From JANNYA01 sp031422315 (lineage in GTDB: Bacteria > Pseudomonadota > Gammaproteobacteria > Xanthomonadales > SZUA-5): a stretch of DNA of 64,000 nucleotides. The DNA lies in contig JANOQN010000076.1 in NCBI GenBank assembly GCA_031422315.1, forward strand, positions 55,672-119,671, in the 5' to 3' direction. The notes under the pieces are model-generated. The model was not told where the DNA came from. It was given only the letters and a program-made list of their open reading frames with translations, and made no database searches. A program made the position numbers and the translations under genes. Shown piece after piece: positions 43,448 to 52,518 of the stretch (the first letter of the stretch is position 1; the number at the start of each line of letters is the position of its first letter).

Positions 43448-46400
43448 TAGTGCGCTCCGGCGGTTCGATCAGTTGGCTTGATTGCGGCGGGTTTGCGTAG
43501 TACCACATCGGGGCTGCGATCAATCAAGTTGTAAAGCACCGGCACGAGCAATAACGTCAACAGCGTTGAAAAAGTCAGCCCGCCGACCACAGTAATCGCC
43601 AGCGGTGCGCGCAGCTCCGCGCCTTCGCCCAGGCCCATCGCCATCGGTAAGAACCCTACTAGCGTTGTTAACGTGGTCATGACAATCGGGCGCAAACGCG
43701 TACGTCCGCCTTGTAGCAGTGCCTCGACTTTTGGCACACCGGCTTCGCGCAGCTGGTTTACCCGATCAATCAGCACGATCGCATTACTAACCACAATACC
43801 GACCAGCATAATCAGCCCGATAAATACAATCACGCTGACCGTCGTGCTGGTGAGCCAGAGCGCGTACACCGCGCCGACCAATGCCAGTGGAATCGAGAAC
43901 AAAATCAGAAATGGATGCAGCAGCGATTCAAACTGCGACGCCATGACCAGATACACCAAGAAAATCGCTAGTGCCAAAGCTATCAGCAGTGATTGAAATG
44001 AGGAATCCATATCTGAGCTTTGCCCGGCTACGCGGCCTTGCAGCCCAATCGGCAACGCTTCGCTCGCTAGAATCTTCTCTGCACGCAGAGCCGCTTCGCC
44101 CAAATCGACGCCATTGGCATTCGCGCTAATCAATGCGATGCGCTCTTGATTGGCGCGTCGAATTTCTGCTGGGCCTTCGGTGACCACAATGCGTGCCACC
44201 GATTCCAAAGTGTTCGGGCTTGCGCTGTCTGGATTGACGACAATTCGGCGCACCGCATCGAGTGAATCACGATCCGATACCTGTGCACGAACCAGCACAT
44301 CAATTTTGCGATCCCGCAGCGAATAGCGGGTCGCGACTTCACCGCGAATTTGCCGCACGATTTGATCGGCCACTTGCCGAACGGTCAAATTGAGCGCCGC
44401 CACTTTTTCTTGATCGAAATAAATCCGCACTTCCGGCGCGCCCTGTTCGAGCGAGCTTTTCACATCGGAAAACGCGTTGTCGGCACGAAATTTAGTGAGC
44501 AGCGCATCGGAAACTTCTTTGAGCTGCTCGATATCATCACCGGCGATTTCAACTTCAAGTGGCGTATCAAACGAGAACAACTGTGGGCGGCCAAATTTGG
44601 CTTCTAAACCCGGAATTAGATTGGTGATCGCACGAAATTGGTTGATTACTTCCGGTTCGGCGGCACGGCCTGCAGCGCTGTCCAGCTGGATCGTCAAGCG
44701 GCCGACGTTTTCACCCGATTCAGTCGGGTTAGCGTCTAGCCTTGTGCCAGTGCCAGAAACGGCATATAGCGCTTCAACCGCTTTGAAATCTTTGCCCGCA
44801 GTTTGGATGGCGGCAATTTGCGCATCGGTATTTGATAGCGGCGTGCCGGGCGCAAATTTTAGATCGACCTGCAAACGGTTTTGCGCAAACTCCGGAATCA
44901 GCTCAAAGCCGAGCTTTGGAATCAGCAGGCCGGCACTGACCAGCGTCAATAGCGCCACGCCAATCACTAGAGTAGGCTGCTTTAAGCTGGTACGCAGCAC
45001 GGCGTCGTAGCCATTCAATAAGCGATCAAAGCTGCGCGACACAAATCCTGCGGAGATCGTAAAAATCGGCGCAATAATTTTGCCCAGCATGCGCGGCAGA
45101 AAAATAAGCACGTCCCACAGCACGCCCATCACGCGCATGAATATGCTGCGCTGGCTGCGTGCAGCGTAGCTGACCTTGTCATCGCTATAGAGCGTATTGG
45201 CGCCGCCTTCTAGCGAGGCCAGCATCGGAATCAGCGTAATAGCAACAAATAAGGAAATTAACATAGCAAACGTGACAGTCAACGCCTGATCGCGAAACAG
45301 CTGGCCCGAAATGCCTTGCACAAACACCAATGGCAAAAACACCGCGATGTGCGTCAAAGTGGACGCCGTTATCGCCATGCCGACTTCGGAGGTGCCTTGC
45401 ACGGTGGCTTGTAAAACCCCATAGCCTTCGTCGCGCAGCCGCTTGATGTTTTCCAGCACCACAATTGCGTTATCGACCACCATGCCGGTGGCCAGCGCAA
45501 TGCCGCCGAGCGACATCACATTTAAGGTAATGCCGAACTGCTGCATCAGGAAAAAGCTCGCCACAATCGATACCGGTAAGGAGAGTGAAATCACCACCGT
45601 GGCCCAGGCTTCGGCCAGGAACAAATAGATAATCAGCACCGACAAAATACCGCCGAGAATCGCCGCTTCAATTGCCTCTTTAATCGAGCTTCGGACAAAG
45701 CTTGACTGATCTTCAATTACGTTTAATACCGCGCCTGCAGGCATAGTTTGCTCGGGCGCACGCCCGGCTGGGCGGCCCGCCGCTACCTGCGCAGCTTTTG
45801 CCTCGCGCGCTTTTGCGCGCTCAGCTTGCGATAGAAATACATCCTCGCCGGTTAGTTTATTAAGCTGCGCGCGAATGCCGTCGGCCACGTTCACCGTATT
45901 GGCATCGCCTTCTTTGTAGATCGCAATTTCCACTGCTTCACGGCCATCAACGCGGATGATTGCGGTGCGTTCTTTATTGCCCTGGGTAACCGTCGCCACT
46001 TCATTCAAACGCACCGGAACCAGCGTTTGCCCATCAGATAACCGATTCGCAATAATTAGCTCGCCCATGGCTGCGGGCGTCGGGAACTGCGCAATCGTGC
46101 GCACCAAAAAGCGCTGGTTCGCTTCATCCAAGCGCCCGCCCGCTAAGTTGACATTTTCTTGGCCGAGCTTGTTAATCACCACGCTGGCGTCAATATTGAG
46201 CTGCGCCATGCGTTTAGGGTCGAGGTTAACTTGAATCTCTTCCTCCAAACCGCCGGATATTTTCACTGCAGCCACGCCGCCTATCGGTTCCAGGCGTTTT
46301 TTCAATTCTTCATCGGCAAACGTACGCAGCCGCTGCAGCGCAATTGGATCATCGTCCGCGCCGCGCAAGCCAAGCCGCACCACCGGTTCGGTGGAAGGAT

Positions 46401-46788
46401 TAAAACGCAGCAGCAGCGGTTTTTCGGCCTCAAGTGGCAGCTGTAGCAATTCGAGTTTTTCCCGTACATCTAAGCCAGCGGCATCCATGTCGGCGCCCCA
46501 GCTGAATTCCAAAATAACATCAGCTTGTCCAGTGCGCGAAATCGAGCGTATACGTGTCACGTTTTTAACGGTGCCGAGTACATCTTCCATCGGCTCGGTA
46601 ATCAGCGTTTCAATTTCACTTGGCGCGGCGCCCGTGTATTCAGTGCGCACCGTCAGCGTCGGATAGCTCAAATCCGGCAACAAATTAACCTTAAGGCGCG
46701 TCAAACCGATCAAGCCAAACAGCACCAGCGTGATCGTCACCATCGCGATCGTGACGCGCCGACGGGTAGAAAACTCAACTAGATTCAT
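43447..46788 (-). CDS. RND-family efflux transporter (first pump subunit)
   Basis: A 1113-residue RND permease with an N-terminus typical of the family (LLPDLSYPTLTVRTEYTGAAPSEIETLITEPMEDVLGTVKNV). The TM4 region has GGIALATGMVVDNAIVVLENI, and a second half ends FIGLIMLVGIVVSNAIVLIDRVNQLR. It differs clearly from the downstream pump, so the pair could form a heteromeric transporter like MdtBC. It sits between the adaptor gene (three bases upstream) and the second pump (one-base overlap), in one operon. Confidence 0.93.
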   Translation of the reverse strand: MNLVEFSTRRRVTIAMVTITLVLFGLIGLTRLKVNLLPDLSYPTLTVRTEYTGAAPSEIETLITEPMEDVLGTVKNVTRIRSISRTGQADVILEFSWGADMDAAGLDVREKLELLQLPLEAEKPLLLRFNPSTEPVVRLGLRGADDDPIALQRLRTFADEELKKRLEPIGGVAAVKISGGLEEEIQVNLDPKRMAQLNIDASVVINKLGQENVNLAGGRLDEANQRFLVRTIAQFPTPAAMGELIIANRLSDGQTLVPVRLNEVATVTQGNKERTAIIRVDGREAVEIAIYKEGDANTVNVADGIRAQLNKLTGEDVFLSQAERAKAREAKAAQVAAGRPAGRAPEQTMPAGAVLNVIEDQSSFVRSSIKEAIEAAILGGILSVLIIYLFLAEAWATVVISLSLPVSIVASFFLMQQFGITLNVMSLGGIALATGMVVDNAIVVLENIKRLRDEGYGVLQATVQGTSEVGMAITASTLTHIAVFLPLVFVQGISGQLFRDQALTVTFAMLISLFVAITLIPMLASLEGGANTLYSDDKVSYAARSQRSIFMRVMGVLWDVLIFLPRMLGKIIAPIFTISAGFVSRSFDRLLNGYDAVLRTSLKQPTLVIGVALLTLVSAGLLIPKLGFELIPEFAQNRLQVDLKFAPGTPLSNTDAQIAAIQTAGKDFKAVEALYAVSGTGTRLDANPTESGENVGRLTIQLDSAAGRAAEPEVINQFRAITNLIPGLEAKFGRPQLFSFDTPLEVEIAGDDIEQLKEVSDALLTKFRADNAFSDVKSSLEQGAPEVRIYFDQEKVAALNLTVRQVADQIVRQIRGEVATRYSLRDRKIDVLVRAQVSDRDSLDAVRRIVVNPDSASPNTLESVARIVVTEGPAEIRRANQERIALISANANGVDLGEAALRAEKILASEALPIGLQGRVAGQSSDMDSSFQSLLIALALAIFLVYLVMASQFESLLHPFLILFSIPLALVGAVYALWLTSTTVSVIVFIGLIMLVGIVVSNAIVLIDRVNQLREAGVPKVEALLQGGRTRLRPIVMTTLTTLVGFLPMAMGLGEGAELRAPLAITVVGGLTFSTLLTLLLVPVLYNLIDRSPDVVLRKPAAIKPTDRTAGAH

Positions 46789-46791
46789 AAC

Positions 46792-48006
46792 TTACTCGGC
46801 TTTTTCGGTATCAGCGCTGGCTTGTGCGTTGGGTTCTGCGGCTGGATTGGGCTCTGTTGCGGTTTCAGGCACAACGGGCACCGCTGGCGCAGCTATCACC
46901 GGGCTAGCGGCAGCGGGCGGGGTTTTTTGCGCAATCACCTGCACTTCGCTGCCTTCGCGCACCGAGTTTTGCCCGAGCGTGACGACTTTGTCGCCTTCTT
47001 TAAGCCCGCTCAAGATCTCGACCCTGCCATCCGCGGTCAACCCAGTGCTTAAGTTAATGCGCTTAACTTTGCTGCCATCAATAATAAAGACCGCCGCATC
47101 TTTGCCTTCGCCCAGCAGCGCCGCGCGTGGGATCAAAAGTGCGTCCGGATGAATCGCAGTGACAATATTGATGCGGCCAAACATGCCCGAGCGCAGGCCA
47201 GAGCCGTTGTCAGAGAACTGCGCGGTGACATCAAAAGTGCCGGTTTTTGGATCGACTATCGGGCTGACCCGCGCCACTTTGCCGGTAAATACTTGACCGG
47301 TGATTGCATCGACCAGCATTTGCACGTCTTGCCCGGCTTTTATCGACTGCATTTCACGCTCCGGCACTGCCACTTTGGCTTCCAGCGGATCAAAATCATC
47401 AATCCTAAACAGCGTCTGCCCAAGCTGGATTTGATTGCCAAGCTTGACCATGCGCTGGCTGACCATGCCCGAAATCGGCGCGCGAATCGCGGTGTAGGAT
47501 AGTTCAAGCTGCGCAATATCGTAGCTGGCGCGCTGGGTTTCCAGCTCGAATTTGACGCGTTCGAAAACGTCCGAACCAATCAGCTTGCGATTAAAAAGCT
47601 CGGTTTGCCGCTTGAAATCGTTCTCAACTTTGCGCAAATTGGCCTGCGCTTGCGTCAATGACAAGCGCTGGCGATCATTCTCCAGCCGCGCCAGCACTGC
47701 GCCCGCACTCACGCGATCACCTTCTTCGACCAGAATTTGCAAAATCACGCCGCTAGATTTGCTGACAACCTGCGCAGTGGCTTCCGCTTCCAGCGCCGCC
47801 GTACCTTGAAAGCTGGCTAGCATTGCGCCGCGTTCAACCAGCGCCACCTCAACTGGAATCTTGGCTTCGGGCTTTTTATCATCGGCGTCTTCATCTGATT
47901 TAGGCTTGCACGCAGCAAGCAAAAACACGAGACAAAAGCTAAGCAGCAGCGCGCGGCTGCAATAAAAACCAATAGGACTGCTCGCTAAAAGCGTTTGCTT
48001 AGCCAT
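46792..48006 (-). CDS. RND periplasmic adaptor (membrane fusion protein)
   Basis: A 404-residue lipoprotein adaptor. The signal peptide ends in a lipobox (LVFLLAAC). The barrel-sandwich/lipoyl halves (VVSKSSGVILQILVEEGDRVSAGAVLARLEND and ELSYTAIRAPISGMVSQRMVKLGNQIQLGQTLFRID) flank a helical hairpin (LTQAQANLRKVENDFKRQTELF). A beta-barrel and membrane-proximal domain follow. The C-terminal 50 residues are Ala/Pro-rich and low complexity. It is the first gene of the RND operon and joins the pump to an outer membrane channel encoded elsewhere. Confidence 0.93.
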   Translation of the reverse strand: MAKQTLLASSPIGFYCSRALLLSFCLVFLLAACKPKSDEDADDKKPEAKIPVEVALVERGAMLASFQGTAALEAEATAQVVSKSSGVILQILVEEGDRVSAGAVLARLENDRQRLSLTQAQANLRKVENDFKRQTELFNRKLIGSDVFERVKFELETQRASYDIAQLELSYTAIRAPISGMVSQRMVKLGNQIQLGQTLFRIDDFDPLEAKVAVPEREMQSIKAGQDVQMLVDAITGQVFTGKVARVSPIVDPKTGTFDVTAQFSDNGSGLRSGMFGRINIVTAIHPDALLIPRAALLGEGKDAAVFIIDGSKVKRINLSTGLTADGRVEILSGLKEGDKVVTLGQNSVREGSEVQVIAQKTPPAAASPVIAAPAVPVVPETATEPNPAAEPNAQASADTEKAE

Positions 48007-48118
48007 AAATAACTCCTTGAATTGACTGCATTAAAGCGCGCTTGCGCAGCTTTGCCATGTGCGCATCGTCACCATGCTGCAAGTCACGCGTTCAGGTTAC
48101 GCCTTAGCTTCTGGCCTT

Positions 48119-48160
48119 AAAAAAAGCACGCCAAACCGTGCTTCGCTGAATGGTTTGGCG
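48119..48160 (-). terminator. Intrinsic terminator after the haloperoxidase operon
   Basis: Read on the minus strand, CGCCAAACC pairs with GGTTTGGCG (9 bases, 14-base loop), followed closely by a run of seven T (48125-48119). It lies about 125 bases after the haloperoxidase stop and about 110 bases before the RND adaptor start. It therefore separates the two minus-strand operons, and the RND promoter should lie between it and 48006. Confidence 0.7.
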
Positions 48161-48284
48161 GCGAGTTTGTTTTGCCAAACTAAATTTGCGGCCTTAGCGG
48201 AAGACCAGGCTGGCGGAGCGGTTTGGGGCGTTCGCGTTTTAGAAAGGTGTACGATTTCCAGTAACGAGGTTTCGAAGTTTGCGT

Positions 48285-49679
48285 TTAGAACGCCATCAGT
48301 CGATTTGAAAACCATGCGATCGTCGCATTCGCGACGTTTATGCCAAGCTGCAAGCCATCGTCATTATCAAAGCGAAAGTGGATGCCGCCGTATAGGCGAG
48401 ACATCGCAGCCTCTTGTGCCATTTTCATTAGCTCTTTTTTCTCGCCAGGGAAATACTGGCTCAATACATGAGCGGCGCACGCGCTAAATGCGGCATGACC
48501 TGAAGGGTAAGAAGGAAACGGTGGTGTCAAAACAATCGGTTTGAGCTCTAAATTAAGCAGCTTTTTGGCGGCAGTAATTGGGCGCATGGTCCAGTAATAA
48601 TATTTTGCATCCCAAGTCGCGACGAAAGTATCGGCCATGCCAATATTGATCTGGGCGAATAGCTCAAGCGTTTTCTTGTCGTCAAGATTCGCCCGCAATA
48701 CTGACGCTATGGCAATTTGGTTCCAATGCCCTGGTGGCGTTACCGAGCCGTAGCCATCAACCCAAAACTTGGCAATTCGATAGCGTTCATCGGTAGGCAG
48801 GGCTTGCGGCGCTGGCAGAGTTGCAACTTGCGCCGAGTTGTTGCTTGGCGATGCTTTGGATGCCTCGGCGGTGGCTAATATTTCATTATTGATGCGAACC
48901 ACCTCGTTCAAATCTACTAGATAGCGCGCTGACCCAAATTGCGGCGGCACTGGTCGAAATTGACTGACAGATATAAGCGTCCAGGTTCGCCAGTTTGGTG
49001 CAAATGGCTCATCCGGCGGATAGTAGAAATAAGGCGGCGTGGGTTCCCAACTGCCCGGCCCGTAGTAGCGATCCTGCCCATAATATTGCAGCCGCGAACC
49101 GTTCCATCCACGCTGCGCCCCGTCATTTTCAGCATGGCGGATAACTTTCGCAGCCACGGCGGCGCCTAAAGCAAACGCTGCAAGCGCATCCAAAGGTAAG
49201 CGCTCGCGGTCGGTCTTCGCTGAAGCTGCTGCTATCTCAAAAGCGATTCGAACAAAGGCGCGTTCTTCTGCCGTATACAAATAGCCCAGCAATTCAGCCG
49301 CCGCCATCGACATTGCCAAACGGGCGATCTCGGTGCCTTTCCCTGCAGTAATCGCCAGCTGATAAGCATCATGCATGGCAACATGCATAAGCGCTAACCC
49401 TCGCGCGCCACGTGTGGGCATCGTTTTATGCTTGATATGGCGAGCTAATTGAATGCGCGTCCAGGCTAACGATGCAGGTTCTGCTTCCCAAGCCTTGAGC
49501 ACGATGTTGGCTTCAGCCTGCGCCTGCGTCCAGTCATGAAAAGCTGATTCCGGCAGTGCAAATTGGGCGACGCTTTTGATGTCGCTCGGGGCATAGTCCA
49601 ACACGGTTGCTTTCGCAGCGGCATGATTTTGTGACAGCAGGAGCGCAATCGAAAGCACCAAGGTTAGAAAATTCCTCAT
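48285..49679 (-). CDS. Vanadium-haloperoxidase/PAP2-type secreted enzyme
   Basis: A 464-residue exported protein (signal FLTLVLSIALLLSQNHAAA). The active-site signature is complete: KYYYWTMRP (K-x6-RP), PSYPSGHA (PSGH), then SRLYGGIHFRFD (SR-x5-H-x3-D). This set binds vanadate in haloperoxidases and phosphate in acid phosphatases of the PAP2 superfamily. Overall length and the long N-terminal helical part fit bacterial vanadium-dependent haloperoxidase-like proteins; phosphatase activity is the main alternative. Its ATG overlaps the ankyrin gene stop by four bases. Confidence 0.88.
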   Translation of the reverse strand: MRNFLTLVLSIALLLSQNHAAAKATVLDYAPSDIKSVAQFALPESAFHDWTQAQAEANIVLKAWEAEPASLAWTRIQLARHIKHKTMPTRGARGLALMHVAMHDAYQLAITAGKGTEIARLAMSMAAAELLGYLYTAEERAFVRIAFEIAAASAKTDRERLPLDALAAFALGAAVAAKVIRHAENDGAQRGWNGSRLQYYGQDRYYGPGSWEPTPPYFYYPPDEPFAPNWRTWTLISVSQFRPVPPQFGSARYLVDLNEVVRINNEILATAEASKASPSNNSAQVATLPAPQALPTDERYRIAKFWVDGYGSVTPPGHWNQIAIASVLRANLDDKKTLELFAQINIGMADTFVATWDAKYYYWTMRPITAAKKLLNLELKPIVLTPPFPSYPSGHAAFSACAAHVLSQYFPGEKKELMKMAQEAAMSRLYGGIHFRFDNDDGLQLGINVANATIAWFSNRLMAF

Positions 49680-50284
49680 TGTGTTCCTGCCTTTGCGCTC
49701 GTCAATAGCGACAAAATATCGGCGCGTTTAGCGGCTTTTGCAATGCCCCTGGCGGAATTCCCGTTCGCATCCAACTGCTCAATTAACGCGCCTGCAGCTA
49801 TCAATAACTTTATCGCATCCAAATTGCCCGACATGACAGCCGCGTTGAGCGGGGTAATGCCTATCGTTGGCTTGGAATTCACCAACGCACCTTGAGCCAC
49901 CAAAAGTGAAATCGCTTCGACCTTACCCGCATAGGCAGCAAAAACTAACGGCGTCGCGCCTTGCCAATCAGCTGCATTGACATCAGCGCCTGCGACTAAC
50001 AGCGTGCCCAATACCTCCATGTGCCCTTGGCTAGCAGCGTTATGCAGCGCGGTCACGCGGCGAGTCGCATTTTTGGCAGACGGCGAAATTCCGGCCGCGA
50101 GCAGTAGTTCAACCGTGCTCAGATCACCCTGCGCGGCATGGTCAATGAGTTGGTTGGCGGAAACGTCGATACCCATTTGTGTGAGCTGCGCTTTTGCATT
50201 TAGTTGATCTGATGCCCGTCCTGAAGAAGCAATTGCCTGAGTGGCTTCGAACCAACACAAAGCTAGAACGATAGTTGCTCGCAT
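49676..50284 (-). CDS. Exported ankyrin-repeat protein
   Basis: A 202-residue protein with a signal-like start (ATIVLALCWFEATQAIAS). About four ankyrin repeats follow (LIDHAAQGDLSTVELLLAAGISPSA; TALHNAASQGHMEVLGTLLV; TPLVFAAYAGKVEAISLLV; TPLNAAVMSGNLDAIKLLIA). In bacteria such proteins often sit beside catalases or peroxidases as partners. Here translation is coupled to the haloperoxidase-like gene, which supports a joint periplasmic function. The molecular role is unknown. Confidence 0.85.
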   Translation of the reverse strand: MRATIVLALCWFEATQAIASSGRASDQLNAKAQLTQMGIDVSANQLIDHAAQGDLSTVELLLAAGISPSAKNATRRVTALHNAASQGHMEVLGTLLVAGADVNAADWQGATPLVFAAYAGKVEAISLLVAQGALVNSKPTIGITPLNAAVMSGNLDAIKLLIAAGALIEQLDANGNSARGIAKAAKRADILSLLTSAKAGTQ

Positions 50285-50403
50285 ATTTTCCTTTGGTCAT
50301 TGCGCACTCGCGCTGGTTCTAGACGTTAATACCGGCCGCTTCACCCAATCCCACATTTGCACGAGCCGTTCGCCACGGTTTTTACCATAGCCGAGGCGGT
50401 GTC

Positions 50404-50954
50404 AGGCGATTTTACTCACGCAAAGCCAACATCGAAGACAAAGTCACCGGCAGATTCTGGGAAGGCCGTTTCAAATGCCAAGCCCTGCTCTCGGAAAAAT
50501 CGATTCTTGCAGCCATGACTTACGTGGATTTGAATCCAGTTCGCGCCAACATTGCCAGCGGAATTAGCAGCTCTCGCTACACCAGCATCAAAGCGCGCAA
50601 TCTGAAAATATTGCGCGATCAAACCAAACCAAAGCCAGCGGGCCATTGATGCCACTGAATGGCGTGCAATCACTCAACGTGCCTACGCTGACGAATGCTG
50701 AATACATTGACTTGGTTGATTTTACCGGGCGCGAATGGCACGCGGGCAAGTGCGGAAAAATTGAATCGACAGAACCGAAAGCACTCACAAAACTTGGGCT
50801 TGATAAAGATCATTGGACGACGCGCGTCAATGGCATCGGTTCGGGTTATTGGCGTGTGGTCGGTGAATTGAAAGAACTAATCGAAAAAGCCAAAGAGATG
50901 GCGCAGCGGACGCTGTTCGGGACCGGATTGGCTCGAGTTTTGAGCAAGATTTAA
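50404..50954 (+). pseudogene. Truncated, frameshifted REP-associated tyrosine transposase (RAYT)
   Basis: The first frame (50404-50649) reads TGRFWEGRFKCQALLSEKSI and then MTYVDLNPVRANIA, the conserved core of TnpA-REP/Y1-family RAYT proteins. The N-terminal part with the HUH and catalytic Tyr is missing. A stop at 50647-50649 overlaps an ATG in another frame (50646-50954), which continues the family C-terminus (EYIDLVDFTGREWHAGKCGKI, LGLDKDHW). So the gene is 5'-truncated and frameshifted, and cannot work. RAYTs mobilise REP palindromes; one REP-like palindrome occurs at 14.6 kb. Confidence 0.8.
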
Positions 50955-51035
50955 GAAGAATATGCAAAATTCTATTTGCCGCGATTGCGGCTGGGGGCGC
51001 TGGGTTTTAAGAATAATTATCAAACTGCATTCAGG

Positions 51036-51320
51036 CTAGACCAGCAGCGTATTCGCACCCGCCACCAATGGCAAACTTGCGCCATACACCACGCCGCCCG
51101 GAACCTGCGAGCGGTAGCGCCCGCGCTGGCCGTTGATCGTCACTTCACGCGGGAAATCCCGGTTGGATAGCACTTTGGTTAGCACCTCAACTTCAGGCAG
51201 CAAGACTGTGGCGGCGGCAAGCGGGGCGGTAATTTCTACGCTGTAGATCCGCTCGACATCTACTGTAAAGCTCCACTCGCCAAAGCCAAACGTTTTGATT
51301 CCGACTAGTAGGCCTTTGAC
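51036..51320 (-). pseudogene. Stalk remnant (fourth copy) of the toxin-like array
   Basis: Directly after the stop of the 395-residue secreted protein, the minus strand reads FGFGEWSFTVDVERIYSVEI and on to VAGANTLLV, then TAG. This matches residues of about 190-276 of the 1328-residue stalk protein, and the DNA is also very similar (51040-51305 against 59440-59700). No tip follows; the frame stops at 51036-51038. It is a decayed stalk start, repeating the rule seen upstream that each secreted gene is followed at once by a stalk copy. Confidence 0.85.
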
Positions 51321-52508
51321 TCAATCCCCAACCGCGTAAATCACAGCAAAGCGTTTAATTTCCAGAAGCTGCTTGCGTAAATCCGTTGAAATCTTTCCTA
51401 AGGACGGGTGCGCTGACATTCGCTCAGCATCCTTTGAGGGGCTATCAGCATATCTATCGTTTCTATTAAGAAATAGTGCCAAGTCACTAATGAGATCAAC
51501 ACGCGTGACTTTGGGGTCCTCACTCACATCCAGAACATAAAATGCGCGGCTGATCTTATATGCGGAAAATCGTCCTTCAAGGTTATTGCTTATGTATAAC
51601 TTTCCATTCACTAAGCCAACATCGCTTAGCCACGCTTGATCGACATCAATAAGCTTAAACTTAGAATTGGTGTCGCTGAGATTAGCAACGCCTATGACCC
51701 CGCGATTTAAGTGGGAACCTCCGTAAACTGCGAATTCAGCTCCAAAATCAAGCGCTCGGAAAAAACTAGGATTTATCTTAATAGTGCCAATGAACTTTGT
51801 TAGTTTTGTAGTCAGATCAAACGTAGAAAAATCATAAAAATCGTTCTTATCGCGTACCCCAAACGCAAGACCAGACTGCCAACAGTCGACCAAATAAGTG
51901 CTTGAGCTTAACTGCCGGTCGTACGCTACAACACCTTTTAGCGAAATGGTCGTTGAAGGAAACGTATTTAATAAGTCACCGGTTTTTGTGTTACATGACA
52001 TGACTCCCACTTCTTCTTTGCCTACGCGTATACCAGGCAAGCGCGGATTTGATCTTTTTCGAATTTCCATAAATACATCACCCGTTGAGACGTCGTGAAA
52101 ATCCGTGCGACGTTTATCGAGTGAATCCGGTTTTTGTCCCGTCAATGCAATCGCATCGGAATCGCTATTGAGTTCGGCCATAGAAGTAAAATGATCAAAG
52201 TTCGGATAGTTGACATCAACAAACCCAGGCAAAACAGTCTCTAGTTTAAGTGATTTGGTCCTAATGACAATTATTCTACGCGTTAAGAATTGCGTGCTGA
52301 CTGAAAAATAAAGTCTTCCATTTTTACGATCAAGCGTTCCTTGTCGCAGCTGTTCGTGTTGCTTTAATCCAAAATCTGGCTGGCTAATCTGGGTCAGTGC
52401 TAAAAGGTCATTAGTTAAATGTAGGACGTGCCCCGAAGCAAGAACAATTTTTATTGCACTAACGTCCGTTGCAAAAACACATAGAGCTATTATTATTAGT
52501 TTTCTCAC
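51321..52508 (-). CDS. Secreted putative immunity protein for the lysozyme-like tip
   Basis: A 395-residue AT-rich gene with GTG start 52508, GAGG upstream and a signal peptide (LIIIALCVFATDVSA). The mature protein has many short strands with repeated turn motifs (DRKNGRLYFSVS, VNGKLYISNNLEGRF), compatible with a beta-propeller. No enzymatic motif is recognised. It lies ten bases after the lysozyme/transglycosylase-like tip gene, in the same place as the other two secreted proteins of the array. A periplasmic immunity or partner role is inferred from this layout only. Confidence 0.65.
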   Translation of the reverse strand: MRKLIIIALCVFATDVSAIKIVLASGHVLHLTNDLLALTQISQPDFGLKQHEQLRQGTLDRKNGRLYFSVSTQFLTRRIIVIRTKSLKLETVLPGFVDVNYPNFDHFTSMAELNSDSDAIALTGQKPDSLDKRRTDFHDVSTGDVFMEIRKRSNPRLPGIRVGKEEVGVMSCNTKTGDLLNTFPSTTISLKGVVAYDRQLSSSTYLVDCWQSGLAFGVRDKNDFYDFSTFDLTTKLTKFIGTIKINPSFFRALDFGAEFAVYGGSHLNRGVIGVANLSDTNSKFKLIDVDQAWLSDVGLVNGKLYISNNLEGRFSAYKISRAFYVLDVSEDPKVTRVDLISDLALFLNRNDRYADSPSKDAERMSAHPSLGKISTDLRKQLLEIKRFAVIYAVGD

Positions 52509-52518
52509 AAAGCCTCAC

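Noticed and set aside
48059..48487. Plus-strand frame of 142 codons between the RND operon and the haloperoxidase gene
   Set aside because: It runs through the intrinsic terminator and into the 3' end of the haloperoxidase gene; no motif or ribosome binding site.
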